NCBI RefSeq assembly: GCF_018324685.1 | Contig: NZ_AP023354.1 | Span: forward strand, 5,456,001 to 5,520,000 | DNA from: Actinocatenispora sera | GTDB lineage: Bacteria; Actinomycetota; Actinomycetes; Mycobacteriales; Micromonosporaceae | Direction: 5' to 3' | Length of the DNA stretch: 64,000 nt | Shown: piece after piece, positions 17,330 through 26,316 of the stretch | Layout: every line of letters begins with the position of its first letter | Position numbering within the stretch: position 1 is the first letter of the stretch | Notes under the pieces: generated by a model | Database searches by the model: none | Told to the model about the DNA's origin: nothing | What the model saw: only the letters and a program-made list of their open reading frames with translations | Made by a program: the position numbers and the translations under genes

Positions 17330-19156
17330 TCAGCCGCGGATGTTCGGCTGCTCGCCCGCCGACCCGCTCGGTTTCTGCTCGGGCCGCAGGCGGTAGCCGA
17401 CGCCGGTGTCCTCGATGAAGCCGAGCATCGACAGCAGCGGCACCGTGCGCCGCACCTGCTGGGCCGAGACACCGGCGGCAACGGCGATCTCCTCCACGGT
17501 GGCGGCGCGGCGCAGCGGCACCGCGTCCAGCACCGTGGTGGACACCGCATCGAGGTCGTCGCGGGCGGTACGGACACCCTGCGGGATCGGTGCGAGGTCA
17601 TCGCCGATGCGGCCGACCTCCTCGATCACCTCCGCCGCCGTCGAAACGAGTCTCGCCTCGTCCTGCCGGATCATCAGGTTGGTGCCGACGCTCATCCCGG
17701 ACGTGATCGGACCGGGCACGGCCAGCACGATGCGCCCCAACTCGCGGGCGCGGCGAGCGGTGTTCCTGGTGCCGCTGCGGGCCGAGGCCTCGACCACGAC
17801 GGTGCCCCTGGACAAGGCGGCAATGACCCGGTTGCGGATCAGGAACCTGTGCCGCTGGGCGCCGGCACCCGGCGGCCACTCGCTCAGCAGCAGTCCGTCC
17901 TGGCCGATGCGCTCCAGCAGGCCGGCATTGGCCATCGGGTAGCTGATGTCGAGCCCGCATGCCTGAACCGCAACGGTGGGCCCGCTCGCGGCGAGCGCGC
18001 CGCGATGGGCCGCCGCGTCCACGCCGTACGCCCCGCCGGAGATCACGGTCCAGCCACGGTCGGCGAGCCCGAACGCGAGCTCCGCGGTGACGTGCGTGCC
18101 GTAGTCGGTCGCCGCACGGGCACCGACCACGGCCACCGCACGGTGCGCGGCCTCGTCGATGCGGCGCCCGCCACGGGCCCAGAACAGGATCGGCGGATCG
18201 GTGTGCGGGTCGGCCCGTGGATCGGCGTCGCGGCCGATGCGGACCAGATCCTCGACCTGGACCGGCCACTCGTCGTCCTCGGGCACGACCACCCGGCAGC
18301 CGAGTCGTTCTCCCTCGCGGGCCAGCTGCAGGGCGCGCTGCACCGGGTCCCCGGCGGCAAGGCGCGCGGCCGCGGCCGAGCTGACCCGGCCCGGCACCGC
18401 TCCGGTGTAGAGCCGGCGGAGCACCTCGACCGGCCCGAGCTCGCGAACCATCCCACCGAGCGGCCGGTGCCCGGGCTCGACCAGCCAGCACAGGGCGACC
18501 CTGGCCAGGCGATGCTGTTGCCAGCCGATGGTCTCCGCGGCGCGGGCCAATCGGGCACCCACCGGGTCGAGCCACGGCGTACGCGTACCGGTTGCCGGGA
18601 GGTGCAGCTGGACGGAGCGCTCGACCGCGGCGGGTCGGACTGTGGCTGGGCCCGGGCCGACACCCGAGGCACCGGCAGTGCCGGCGTCCCAGCCGACGGT
18701 GGCATCACCAGCAGCACCAGAGCCAGCGGCGCCCGGGGAAACCGAGTCCGCACCACCAGAGCCTCGGGCAACAGAGCCTCGGGCAACGGAGTCCGGGCCA
18801 AGATGGCCAGGCGCCGCGGAGTCCGGGCCAAGAAGGCCAGGCGCCGCAGAATCCGGGGCAGCAGGGCCAGGGGCACGCGGATCAGGGGCAACCGGACCGC
18901 CGAGCGGATCAGGGGCAAGCGGCTCAGGACCGAGGCGATCCGGACCGAGGCGATCCGGACCGAGGCGATCCGGACCGAGGCGATCCGGACCGAGGCGATC
19001 TGAGCCAGTGGGATCACGGTCGCCGGAGACGCGGTCGAGAGCCTGGTCGGCGGGCCGGTCGGATCGTTCGGTCATGTCTCCCACCTCGGGTAGCCAGCTG
19101 GGTCTGGTCAGGTTGGACCGGCGACGCCGGCCCCGGACGATCGTGTGCCGCGTCAC
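17330..19156 (-). CDS. dprA: DNA-processing protein DprA with repeat-rich extension
   Basis: Loads RecA on incoming single-stranded DNA. The Rossmann-like core is plain: VVGARAATDYGTHVTAELAFGLA, SGGAYGVDAAAHRGAL, ISYPMANAGLLERI, LLLSEWPPG, RNRVIAALS and VEASARSG. A C-terminal winged helix (VEEIAVAAGVSAQQVRR) closes the protein. The first 180 residues are low complexity with five DRLGP repeats, making 608 residues against about 300-400 usually. The GTG at 19156 overlaps the yifB stop as GTGA and is favoured; ATG at 19075 is an alternative. Operon yraN-yifB-dprA. Confidence 0.92.
   Translation of the reverse strand: MTRHTIVRGRRRRSNLTRPSWLPEVGDMTERSDRPADQALDRVSGDRDPTGSDRLGPDRLGPDRLGPDRLGPDRLGPEPLAPDPLGGPVAPDPRAPGPAAPDSAAPGLLGPDSAAPGHLGPDSVARGSVARGSGGADSVSPGAAGSGAAGDATVGWDAGTAGASGVGPGPATVRPAAVERSVQLHLPATGTRTPWLDPVGARLARAAETIGWQQHRLARVALCWLVEPGHRPLGGMVRELGPVEVLRRLYTGAVPGRVSSAAAARLAAGDPVQRALQLAREGERLGCRVVVPEDDEWPVQVEDLVRIGRDADPRADPHTDPPILFWARGGRRIDEAAHRAVAVVGARAATDYGTHVTAELAFGLADRGWTVISGGAYGVDAAAHRGALAASGPTVAVQACGLDISYPMANAGLLERIGQDGLLLSEWPPGAGAQRHRFLIRNRVIAALSRGTVVVEASARSGTRNTARRARELGRIVLAVPGPITSGMSVGTNLMIRQDEARLVSTAAEVIEEVGRIGDDLAPIPQGVRTARDDLDAVSTTVLDAVPLRRAATVEEIAVAAGVSAQQVRRTVPLLSMLGFIEDTGVGYRLRPEQKPSGSAGEQPNIRG
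18927..19001. repeat. 15-bp tandem repeat x5 in dprA
   Basis: Five contiguous copies of GGACCGAGGCGATCC (last copy ends in T) encode the DRLGP units of the DprA N-terminal extension. Frame-neutral unit length. Confidence 0.9.
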
Positions 19157-20670
19157 GGCGTGGTCCTGGTGCGCAGCTCGATCGCCTCCGCCACGTCACC
19201 GGCATCGGGCCGGGACCGGCCGGCCAGGTCGGCCACCGTCCACGCGATCCGCAGGACCCGGTCGTAGCCGCGCGCCGACAGGGCACCGCTGTCCACCAAC
19301 CGTTCGGCGAGCACGCTCACCGTGCGCGGCAGTCGCCACCGGCCGGAACGCAGCATCCTTCCGGGGATGGTGGCGTTGAGCGGTCCGGCGCCGCCGGACC
19401 AGCGGACCGCAGCGCTGTCGCGTGCCTGGCGCACGCGTGCCGCCACCGTGGCGGAGTCTTCCGGCGCCTGGCCCTCGACCAGCAGGTGCGCGGAGCGGAC
19501 CGGAAGCAGATCGAGCTGCAGATCGACCCGGTCCAGCAGCGGACCCGACAGCCGGCCCAGATAGCGGCGGCGCACCAGCGGGCTGCACAGGCAGTCGCCG
19601 CCGCGTTCTCCGCAGGGACAGGGGTTCGCGGCCAGCACGAGCTGGAATCGGGCCGGGAAGCAGACGCTGCCGGACGCGCGAGCCAGCCGGATCTCGCCGT
19701 TCTCCAGCGGCTCGCGCAGGGCGTTGAGCACCCCGGGCCGGTACTCCGGCGCCTCGTCCAGGAACAGCACGCCGTGATGCGCGAGGGAGATCGCACCGGG
19801 TCGGGGCAGCCCGCTGCCACCGCCGACGATGGCGGCCGGCGTCGAGGTGTGGTGCGGGGCCTGGTAGGGCGGCTGGCGCAGCAGGCCGGCGGACCCGGGC
19901 AGCGCGCCGACCACGGAGTGCACCGCGGTGACCTCCAGCGCCTGCTCGTCGGACAGCGATGGCAGGACACCCGGTAACCGTTCGGCGAGCATCGTCTTGC
20001 CGGCGCCGGGTGGCCCGAACAGCGCGACGTTGTGCCCACCGGCCGCCGCGATCTCGATCGCCCGGCGACCCCGTTCCTGGCCGACGACGTCGACCAGGTC
20101 TGCGCTCGCAGCGCTCGCGGTGGCATCGTCGTCGGCCGCCGGGCCGGGCAGCTCCGTCTCCCCGCGCAGGTGGGCGAGCAGCATCGCGAGCGTGTCGACG
20201 GTCTGCACGACGGTGTCCGGCACGAGCGCCGCCTCCCGACCGTTGCCGGCGGGAACCAGCACCCGGTGCACCCCGGACCGGCCGGCGGCGAGCACGGCCG
20301 GCAGCACGCCGCGGACCTGCCGGACCCGTCCGTCCAGGCCCAGCTCGCCGATCAGTGCGACGTCGTGGAGGCGATCGACCGGCACCGCGCCGGCGGCACA
20401 CAGCACGGCCGCGGCAACACCGAGATCGAACAGCGAGCCGTGTTTGGGCACCGACGCGGGGAGCAGGTTCACGGTGATGCGCCGGTTGGGCCACGGGAGG
20501 CCGGAGTTGATGACCGCGGCGCGGATGCGCTCCCGCGACTCGTTCACCGCGGCGTCCGGCAGCCCGGAGACGATCATGCCGGGCAACCCGGCGGACAGGT
20601 CGGCCTCGATCTCGATCAGCCGGCCGGTCAACCCGAGCAGGCCGACCGACAGCACTCGCGCGTAGCCCAT
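19153..20670 (-). CDS. yifB: YifB/ComM-family Mg-chelatase-like AAA+ ATPase
   Basis: 505 residues. Order: N-terminal Lon-protease-like domain (GLPGMIVSGLPDAAVNESRERIRAA), AAA+ core with Walker A GPPGAGKTMLAERL (about 218-231) and FLDEAPEY Walker B, a Cys cluster (CPCGERGGDCLCSPL), and a C-terminal chelatase lid (RGYDRVLRIAWTVADLAG). ComM drives branch migration during natural transformation, fitting its place before dprA. ATG at 20670 lies 10 bases after the yraN stop; the stop overlaps dprA as GTGA. Confidence 0.93.
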   Translation of the reverse strand: MGYARVLSVGLLGLTGRLIEIEADLSAGLPGMIVSGLPDAAVNESRERIRAAVINSGLPWPNRRITVNLLPASVPKHGSLFDLGVAAAVLCAAGAVPVDRLHDVALIGELGLDGRVRQVRGVLPAVLAAGRSGVHRVLVPAGNGREAALVPDTVVQTVDTLAMLLAHLRGETELPGPAADDDATASAASADLVDVVGQERGRRAIEIAAAGGHNVALFGPPGAGKTMLAERLPGVLPSLSDEQALEVTAVHSVVGALPGSAGLLRQPPYQAPHHTSTPAAIVGGGSGLPRPGAISLAHHGVLFLDEAPEYRPGVLNALREPLENGEIRLARASGSVCFPARFQLVLAANPCPCGERGGDCLCSPLVRRRYLGRLSGPLLDRVDLQLDLLPVRSAHLLVEGQAPEDSATVAARVRQARDSAAVRWSGGAGPLNATIPGRMLRSGRWRLPRTVSVLAERLVDSGALSARGYDRVLRIAWTVADLAGRSRPDAGDVAEAIELRTRTTP

Positions 20671-20680
20671 TGCCGGCGCC

Positions 20681-21088
20681 TCAGAACGCCGCGGTCAGGT
20701 GTTCGAGGTGGACCGCACCACCGGGTGGGACGAGCACGCTGATCACGTCGAAGCGCAGCGGGCCGCGGCGGGTGCCGGTGCAGGCCAGCCAGTCGAGCGC
20801 GAGGCGGCGGATGCGGCGTGCCTTCACCGGGCCCACGGCCGCGGCCGGCGGCCCGAACTGCTCCGACCGGCGCGTCTTCACCTCGCAGAACACCAACGTC
20901 CCGGTACCGGGGTCGAAGGCGACGAGGTCGAGCTCGCCGCGTGCGCAGCGCCAGTTGCGCGCGAGCACGGTCAGGCCGTGCGCGCCGAGGTGCGCGGCAG
21001 CCAGCCGTTCGCCGAACCGGCCGAGCGCCGTGCGCCGCTGGTACGTGCTGGGCTGATCGCCGCGCAGCCCCGAACCTGATGTGTTCAT
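20681..21088 (-). CDS. yraN: UPF0102 nuclease-fold protein YraN
   Basis: 135 residues. The endonuclease-like core is ARNWRCARGELDLVAFDPGTGTLVFCEVKTR (quoted in parts: RGELDLVA and FCEVKTR), a PD-(D/E)xK-type arrangement with E, D and ExK in the expected order, preceded by GRFGERLAAAHL. Function is not established; the family usually neighbours rnhB or dprA. GGAGGT six bases before the ATG at 21088. First gene of the yraN-yifB-dprA operon. Confidence 0.9.
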   Translation of the reverse strand: MNTSGSGLRGDQPSTYQRRTALGRFGERLAAAHLGAHGLTVLARNWRCARGELDLVAFDPGTGTLVFCEVKTRRSEQFGPPAAAVGPVKARRIRRLALDWLACTGTRRGPLRFDVISVLVPPGGAVHLEHLTAAF

Positions 21089-21156
21089 CGAGCACCTCCC
21101 GGATCACGGCAACGGTGCCGCGAACCGGGCGTCCGATCGGGTGCTCAGGGCAGATC

Positions 21157-21184
21157 TGTGGACACCGAACATCCCTGTGGACAG
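21157..21184 (-). promoter_or_regulatory. Paired TGTCCACAG direct repeat upstream of yraN
   Basis: Read on the minus strand, TGTCCACAG occurs twice with starts exactly 19 bases apart (plus-strand CTGTGGACA at 21156-21164 and 21175-21183), 70-95 bases upstream of the yraN start. It resembles the actinobacterial DnaA box TTGTCCACA and matches the pair before the M23 gene. Confidence 0.45.
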
Positions 21185-21220
21185 AGGTGACGAACACCGG
21201 AAACCGTGCTACGCGGGACA

Positions 21221-21268
21221 GGACGCACGGACGCACGGACGCACGGACGCACGGACGCACGGACGCAC
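21221..21268. repeat. 8-bp tandem repeat GGACGCAC x6
   Basis: Six perfect contiguous copies in the intergenic region between the small acidic ORF and yraN. The unit is not a multiple of three and lies outside genes. Confidence 0.9.
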
Positions 21269-21321
21269 AGCCCCACCGGCGCACAGGCGTGCGCGCTGGC
21301 ACCGGCGCCGGTGCGTAGGGT

Positions 21322-21612
21322 TCAGGCCTGGGAGTCCGGGTCGGTACCTTCGTGCGGCGGCGCCGGCTGCCGGGGTCCGGGCGCGCCGCTGGCGTCGCCG
21401 CCGCGAGAGATGCGGCCGCGGCCCGGCAGCGGACGCTCACCGGTGTCGATGTCGCGGCCGCCAGGCCCGACGTCGGGGCGGTAGATGCCCTGGACCGGCC
21501 GCTGCCCCTCCGAGGTGCCGGGCATCGCCGGCGGGTTCGGACCGGTGTCGGGCGGCATGTCCGCCTCACCCGGCGGGTCGCTGTCGTACGGCGTCTCGCG
21601 TGGTTCGTCCAT
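21322..21612 (-). CDS. Small Pro/Gly/Asp-rich hypothetical protein
   Basis: 96 residues, acidic and proline-rich (MDEPRETPYDSD at the start), with no hydrophobic segment and no recognised domain. Nearly all codons end in G or C in this frame, as in neighbouring genes, which supports a real gene. It follows the DUF2469 gene on the same strand. Probably intrinsically disordered; function unknown. Confidence 0.6.
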   Translation of the reverse strand: MDEPRETPYDSDPPGEADMPPDTGPNPPAMPGTSEGQRPVQGIYRPDVGPGGRDIDTGERPLPGRGRISRGGDASGAPGPRQPAPPHEGTDPDSQA

Positions 21613-21753
21613 GCCGTGGGCATACCCGACGGCGAGCGGATCATCCCTTCCGATCGCGCCGGGTCGCCGACGGTCCGCCGGGCGCCGGGAAAGACCGGAT
21701 CGGCCGGCGGGCCGGAACCGACATGAGGCAGGTCAGCGGGTTCGGGTCGCCGA

Positions 21754-22077
21754 TCAGGTCCCGAAGCTCGCGTCGTCCGGCAGCGAAATGTCCGGCTTGT
21801 CGAGCTCTTCGATGTTGACGTCCTTGAACGTCATCACCCGCACGTGCTTGACGAACCGCGCCGGCCGGTACATGTCCCAGACCCAGGCGTCGGTCATCTC
21901 GACCTCGAAGTAAACCTCGCCGTCGGTGTTGCGCACCGCCAGGTCGACCGCGTTGGCCAGGTAGAACCGGCGCTCGGTCTCCACGACATAGGAGAACTGG
22001 CGGACGATGTCGCGGTACTCGCGATAGAGCTGCAGCTCCATCTCCGTCTCGTACTTCTCGAGATCCTCGGCGCTCAT
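21754..22077 (-). CDS. DUF2469 protein
   Basis: 107 residues and highly typical of the family: MSAEDLEKYETEMELQLYREY at the N-terminus (residues 1-20 shown in part), FSYVVETERRFYLAN, and VYFEVEMTDAWVWDMYRP. DUF2469 is nearly universal in actinobacteria next to rnhB and lepB, but its role is not known. ATG at 22077 has GGAGGA nine bases upstream. Downstream of rnhB by about 80 bases. Confidence 0.93.
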   Translation of the reverse strand: MSAEDLEKYETEMELQLYREYRDIVRQFSYVVETERRFYLANAVDLAVRNTDGEVYFEVEMTDAWVWDMYRPARFVKHVRVMTFKDVNIEELDKPDISLPDDASFGT

Positions 22078-22158
22078 CTCGTCGCGTCCTCCATGCCGAT
22101 ATTGTCGCCTACGCCGGCGAGCCGGTCGCCGCGGGGACGCGCCGACGCCCCGAGCAGA

Positions 22159-22884
22159 TCATGCCTCGCCGGCATCTGCCAGCAAAAGCGTCGACGCCGG
22201 TAGGGCGGGTCGCAGCCGCCGGACCGCGGGGTCGGCCCGATCCGCCACGGCCGCGACGTTCACGTACGAGAAGCGGTGCTCGGGGCAGGGGCCGTGCTGT
22301 TCGAGTGCCGCCGAGTGCACCGGCGTGACGTAGCCCTTGTGCTCGGCGAAGCCGTACTGCGGCCACCGCTGCGCCAGCTCGGTCATCATCCGGTCCCTGG
22401 TCACCTTGGCCAGCACGCTCGCCGCCGCGACGCAAGCGGCGACCCGGTCGCCCTTCCAGACCGCGAGGCCCGGCACCCCGACCCCGTCGACCGGGAACCC
22501 GTCGGTGAGCACGTAGTCCGGCGCCGGCGCCAGCCGGGCGAACGCGCGACGCATCCCGGCCACGTTGCACACGTGCAGGCCGCGGACGTCGACCTCGGTC
22601 GGGCCGATCACGACGATCTCGTACGCCTCGGCCCGCGCGACGACCTCGTCGTACACCCGTTCACGGGCGGCGGCGGTGAGCAGCTTCGAGTCGGCGAGCC
22701 CCGGAATCTCGCCACGCTTGCCGGCCGGCAGCACCGCCGCGGCGACCACGAGCGGACCCGCGCAGGCGCCCCGGCCCGCCTCGTCGGCGCCGGCGATGCG
22801 GCGGAAACCACGGCGGCGCAGCGCCTGTTCCAGCCCGTACATGCCGGATCCGCGACGGATCACGGTGCGCTGTGGCGCGAGCAT
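22159..22884 (-). CDS. rnhB: Ribonuclease HII
   Basis: Cuts the RNA strand of RNA-DNA hybrids and removes misincorporated ribonucleotides. 241 residues. GADEAGRGACAGPLVVAAA carries the first catalytic Asp-Glu pair; DSKLLTAAARE and VASVLAKVTRDRMM follow, and the later Asp/Glu positions are in PDYVLTDGFPV. ATG at 22884 is preceded by GGAGGT nine bases upstream and preferred over an ATG 14 codons earlier. Conserved context rplS-lepB-rnhB-DUF2469-yraN. Confidence 0.95.
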   Translation of the reverse strand: MLAPQRTVIRRGSGMYGLEQALRRRGFRRIAGADEAGRGACAGPLVVAAAVLPAGKRGEIPGLADSKLLTAAARERVYDEVVARAEAYEIVVIGPTEVDVRGLHVCNVAGMRRAFARLAPAPDYVLTDGFPVDGVGVPGLAVWKGDRVAACVAAASVLAKVTRDRMMTELAQRWPQYGFAEHKGYVTPVHSAALEQHGPCPEHRFSYVNVAAVADRADPAVRRLRPALPASTLLLADAGEA

Positions 22885-23012
22885 CTGCCGGCTACCTCCG
22901 TGGAGCGACGCGGACGAGCGCGCCACGCTACGCCACTCGTGGCCGTCGGCTCGTACCGGCCTCCCAGCCTACGGCGCGGCGCCGGAACGGCGGCAGCCGC
23001 CACCGGGCCGCC

Positions 23013-23678
23013 TCACGGGTCCGGCACCCTGTCGAAGGTGCGCGGTACGCCGAGGAAGCGCATCCGGCTGGGCGGCCAGTAGATCGCGAACGCGTCGCCG
23101 ATCACCGAACTGGCCGGGATGGTGGCCTCGTTCGGATCACGGGTCTGCAGGTAGTGCTCCCGCGAGTCGCCGGACTCCAGCCGGTGGTCGCCCATCACCC
23201 AGATCCGGCCGTCGGGTACCCGGACGTCGAACCTGCCGTCGGACGGCGGCTCCTGCTCCCCGTCCGCGCCGCGGTACAGGTACGACGTCTCGTCAAGGGC
23301 GTGGCCGTTGACGCTGATCCGTCCGGCCCGGTCGCAGCAGGTGATGTGGTCGCCGCCGAGGGCGATGACCCGCTTGATGAAGTCCTTCTCGGCCGGGTCG
23401 GTGCGCCACGACACCGGTGAGCGGAAGACGATCACCTCGCCGCGGTGCGGCGAGCGGAAGTCCAGGCTGATCTTGTTGACGAGCACCCGGTCGTTGATGT
23501 CGAGGGTGTGCTCCATCGACCCGGACGGGATCCAGAACGTCTGCAGGACGAACACCCGGATCGTCACCGCGACCAGCACCGCGATCACGATCAGCACCGG
23601 CAGTTCGCGCCAGAGCGAGCCGTGCTGCCGGGGCCGTGGTGCGGGCGCGGTCCGGTGCCGTTCATGGGTTCCGGTCAC
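23013..23678 (-). CDS. lepB: Signal peptidase I
   Basis: Removes signal peptides from exported proteins at the outer face of the membrane. 221 residues with a basic N-terminus, one transmembrane helix (LPVLIVIAVLVAVTIRVFVL, about 26-45), then the catalytic Ser54 in PSGSMEHTL and Lys102 in FIKRVIALGGD. Box E GDHRLESGDSRE is also present. Between rplS and rnhB, as in related genomes. Confidence 0.95.
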   Translation of the reverse strand: MTGTHERHRTAPAPRPRQHGSLWRELPVLIVIAVLVAVTIRVFVLQTFWIPSGSMEHTLDINDRVLVNKISLDFRSPHRGEVIVFRSPVSWRTDPAEKDFIKRVIALGGDHITCCDRAGRISVNGHALDETSYLYRGADGEQEPPSDGRFDVRVPDGRIWVMGDHRLESGDSREHYLQTRDPNEATIPASSVIGDAFAIYWPPSRMRFLGVPRTFDRVPDP

Positions 23679-23741
23679 TGCCGCAGCCTACGACGCCACG
23701 ATCATCGTCGATGCCGAGACGGCTCAGGCGGCGGGTACGAC

Positions 23742-23779
23742 GACGCCGGGCGGCGGCCTGTTGGCTGCTGCCCGGCGTC
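23742..23779 (-). terminator. Terminator after rplS
   Basis: A 10-bp perfect stem (GACGCCGGGC at 23742-23751, complement at 23770-23779) with an 18-nt loop, 12 bases past the rplS stop and upstream of lepB. Confidence 0.6.
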
Positions 23780-23790
23780 CGAACGCGGCG

Positions 23791-24147
23791 TCAGCTGGCG
23801 CTGGGCTCGCGCTTCTCCTTGATCTTCGCGGCCTTGCCGCGCAGGTTGCGCAGGTAGTAGAGCTTCGCGCGACGCACGGCGCCGCGGCTGACCAGCTCGA
23901 TCTTGTCGATCACCGGCGTGTTCACCGGGAAGGTGCGCTCGACCCCGACGCCGAAGCTGACCTTGCGGACGGTGAAGGTCTCGCGCAGCCCGGCGCCCTG
24001 CCGGCGGATCACCACGCCCTGGAAGACCTGGACGCGGGACCGGGTGCCCTCAACGACCCGGACCGAGACCTTGACGGTGTCACCGGGGCGGAAGTCCGGA
24101 ACGTCTACCCGCTGAGACTGGGCATCGAGAGTGTCCAGCGTGTTCAT
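23791..24147 (-). CDS. rplS: 50S ribosomal protein L19
   Basis: 118 residues, standard length. Family motifs: [52 protein letters not shown] (in parts) and [21 protein letters not shown]19 lies at the interface of the subunits. It is the last gene of the rpsP-khpA-rimM-trmD-rplS run, 111 bases after trmD, and is followed by a terminator. Confidence 0.97.
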   Translation of the reverse strand: MNTLDTLDAQSQRVDVPDFRPGDTVKVSVRVVEGTRSRVQVFQGVVIRRQGAGLRETFTVRKVSFGVGVERTFPVNTPVIDKIELVSRGAVRRAKLYYLRNLRGKAAKIKEKREPSAS

Positions 24148-24258
24148 CGCGACTGCTTCCTCAAACTCAAGGGCGCGCGTGAGCGCCGGGTGGAAACTTC
24201 TTTGGGTTGCGGGCCGTACCAGAGTCGAAGAGGCGATCTGGCGCCTGCGGCAACCCCA

Positions 24259-25032
24259 CTACTCTGCCACACTCTCCGACTCGGGTGGATATCCACCCTC
24301 GGCGAGCGCAAGCTGGTCCGTCGCGTCCAGCGTACCGGGTGGCAATGCGGCGAGCAGATCGGGGCGGCGCCTCGCGGTACGGACGAGGGCCTGATCACGC
24401 CGCCACCGGGCGATCCGGCCGTGATCACCGGAGCGCAACACGTCCGGCACCGGGCGATCCCGCCAGACCGGCGGTTTGGTGTACATCGGGGCTTCCAGCA
24501 GGCCGCCGGTGTGCGACTCCTCGGTGAGCGACTCGGCGTTGCCAAGCACGCCGGGCAGCAGCCGGGCGACCGCCTCGACCACGGCGAGCACCGCCACCTC
24601 GCCGCCGAACAGCACCACGTCGCCGAGCGAGACCTCGGTCACCGGCATCCGGTCCGCGGCGTCGTCGAGTACCCGCTGGTCGATCCCCTCGTACCGGCCG
24701 CAGCCGAACAGCAGCCACGACTCGGCGGCGAGCTCGGCGGCCAGCGCCTGGGTCAGCGGTACCCCGGCCGGGCTCGGGACTACCAGCCGCGGTGGCGCGG
24801 CGTCGGCCGGTACCAGCTCGTCGAACGCGAGGCCCCACGGTTCGGGCCGCATCACCATGCCCGGCCCACCGCCGTACGGGGTGTCGTCCACGGTGCGGTG
24901 CACGTCGGACGTCCAGCGCCGCAGGTCGTGCACCGACACGTCGAGCAGCCCGCGCTCGCGGGCCCGGCCGATCAGCGACAGGGACAGCGGCGCGAGGTAG
25001 TCGGGAAAGATCGTCAGGACGTCGATACGCAC
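24259..25032 (-). CDS. trmD: tRNA (guanine-N1)-methyltransferase TrmD
   Basis: Methylates G37 of tRNAs reading CNN codons, preventing frameshifts. 257 residues. [17 protein letters not shown] start, [16 protein letters not shown] near residue 50, the knotted SAM site [15 protein letters not shown] and [15 protein letters not shown], and the C-terminal HYTKP-like segment read here as [10 protein letters not shown] with [15 protein letters not shown]. About 28 bases downstream of rimM. Confidence 0.96.
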   Translation of the reverse strand: MRIDVLTIFPDYLAPLSLSLIGRARERGLLDVSVHDLRRWTSDVHRTVDDTPYGGGPGMVMRPEPWGLAFDELVPADAAPPRLVVPSPAGVPLTQALAAELAAESWLLFGCGRYEGIDQRVLDDAADRMPVTEVSLGDVVLFGGEVAVLAVVEAVARLLPGVLGNAESLTEESHTGGLLEAPMYTKPPVWRDRPVPDVLRSGDHGRIARWRRDQALVRTARRRPDLLAALPPGTLDATDQLALAEGGYPPESESVAE

Positions 25033-25060
25033 GATTCAGCCTCATCCGACCGGGCGGCCG

Positions 25061-25585
25061 TCACAGGTCGAGCAGGCCGTCGGGTGGGGTCAGCACCACC
25101 TGGCCGGCGGCCAACCGCACCTCCGGGACCAGCGCGGTGACGAACGGCACCAGCGCCTCGTGCCCGTCCGGCCGACGCACCGCGAGCAGATCGGAGGCGG
25201 GCAGATGGTCGACGCGCACCACCTCGCCGAGCGTCGCACCGTCGGCGTCCACGGCGGTCAGCCCGACCAGCTGCTGGTCGTGGAACTCGTCCGGGTCCTC
25301 CGGGTCGACCAGCTCGGCGGCGTCGACGGACAGCTCGGTACCGCGCATGTCCTCGGCCTGGTTGCGGTCGGCGATCTCGGCGAACGCCACGATCAACCGG
25401 ACCCGGCCGGCCGCCACCGTGCGCCCCCGCGCGTACTCCACGGTCAGCCGTCCGACGCCGACCGGCGCGGTGGACAGCACCGCGCCGGTGGCGAAACGGA
25501 TCTCCGGGTCGTCGGTCCGCACGTCGACCAGGACCTCGCCCCGGACGCCGTGCGGACGGACGATGCGTCCCACGGTCAGCTGCAC
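25061..25585 (-). CDS. rimM: 16S rRNA processing protein RimM
   Basis: Maturation factor for the 30S head that binds S19. 174 residues from GTG at 25585 (VQLTVGRIVRPHGVRGEV), one base after the khpA stop; the longer upstream frame is rejected because it would overlap khpA. RimM N-domain covers residues 1-85, the PRC barrel follows with LVGLTAVDADGATLGEV, and HEALVPFVTALVPEV closes it. Part of rpsP-khpA-rimM-trmD. Confidence 0.94.
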   Translation of the reverse strand: MQLTVGRIVRPHGVRGEVLVDVRTDDPEIRFATGAVLSTAPVGVGRLTVEYARGRTVAAGRVRLIVAFAEIADRNQAEDMRGTELSVDAAELVDPEDPDEFHDQQLVGLTAVDADGATLGEVVRVDHLPASDLLAVRRPDGHEALVPFVTALVPEVRLAAGQVVLTPPDGLLDL

Positions 25586-25586
25586 G

Positions 25587-25817
25587 TCAGTAACTGTCGA
25601 TGATCTCGACTCGAATACCGCGACCGCCCACCGACCCGACCACCTGGCGCAGCGCCTTGGCCGTACGGCCACCCCGGCCGATCACGGTGCCCAGGTCGTC
25701 CGGGTGGACCCGGACCTCGAGCCGCTTGCCGCGGCGCGAGTTGACCATGCGGACCCGCACGTCGTCGGGGTGTTCCACGATCCCGCGAACCAGATGGTCG
25801 AGGGCCGGGCGGAGCAC
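25587..25817 (-). CDS. khpA: KH-domain RNA-binding protein KhpA
   Basis: 76 residues. Begins at a GTG (VLRPALDHLVRGIVEHPDDV), one base after the rpsP stop, matching the family N-terminus; longer frames run into rpsP. The KH motif is VHPDDLGTVIGRGGRTAKALR with the GxxG loop GRGG. KhpA binds many small and messenger RNAs, usually with KhpB. The rpsP-khpA-rimM order is conserved in Gram-positives. Confidence 0.92.
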   Translation of the reverse strand: MLRPALDHLVRGIVEHPDDVRVRMVNSRRGKRLEVRVHPDDLGTVIGRGGRTAKALRQVVGSVGGRGIRVEIIDSY

Positions 25818-25818
25818 C

Positions 25819-26316
25819 TCAGGATTCCGCGCCGGCATCGGCACCGGCCGCCTTCCCGTCGGTCGCCGCCGGCGCACTGTCGGCCGTCGCGTCGGCCTTC
25901 TTGGCCGGCTCCTCGGCCTTCTTGGCCGGCTTCTTCTTCTCGGTCTTGGCCTCGGGCTTGCCCGGCGTGTCGACGCCGGCGGCCGCCTTGGCCTCCGCCT
26001 CGTACCGCGCCTGCCGGTCCTGCTTCGGCGCCGGCATCTTCAGCGGCTCCGGGGCCGGCTGGCCCTTGAACTTCTGCCAGTCACCGGTGCGGGACAGGAT
26101 CGCCTGCACGGGCTCGCTCGGCTGCGCACCGACGGACAGCCAGTACTGCACCCGGTCGGAGTTGACCTCGATGTACGAGGGGTCCTCCTTCGGGTGGTAC
26201 TTGCCGACCTCCTCGATGACGCGGCCGTCGCGCTTGGTGCGGGCGTCGGCCACCACGATGCGGTACTGCGGGTTGCGGATCTTCCCCAGCCGCTTGAGCC
26301 GGATGCGTACTGCCAC
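25819..26316 (-). CDS. rpsP: 30S ribosomal protein S16
   Basis: 165 residues from GTG at 26316 ([19 protein letters not shown]) with GGAGCG upstream; an in-frame upstream ATG at 26379 would add an unrelated leader. The first 85 residues are canonical S16 ([22 protein letters not shown]). A Lys/Ala/Glu-rich tail of about 65 residues follows ([14 protein letters not shown]), longer than in E. coli (82 residues), as often in actinobacteria. First gene of the operon ending at rplS. Confidence 0.95.
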   Translation of the reverse strand: MAVRIRLKRLGKIRNPQYRIVVADARTKRDGRVIEEVGKYHPKEDPSYIEVNSDRVQYWLSVGAQPSEPVQAILSRTGDWQKFKGQPAPEPLKMPAPKQDRQARYEAEAKAAAGVDTPGKPEAKTEKKKPAKKAEEPAKKADATADSAPAATDGKAAGADAGAES

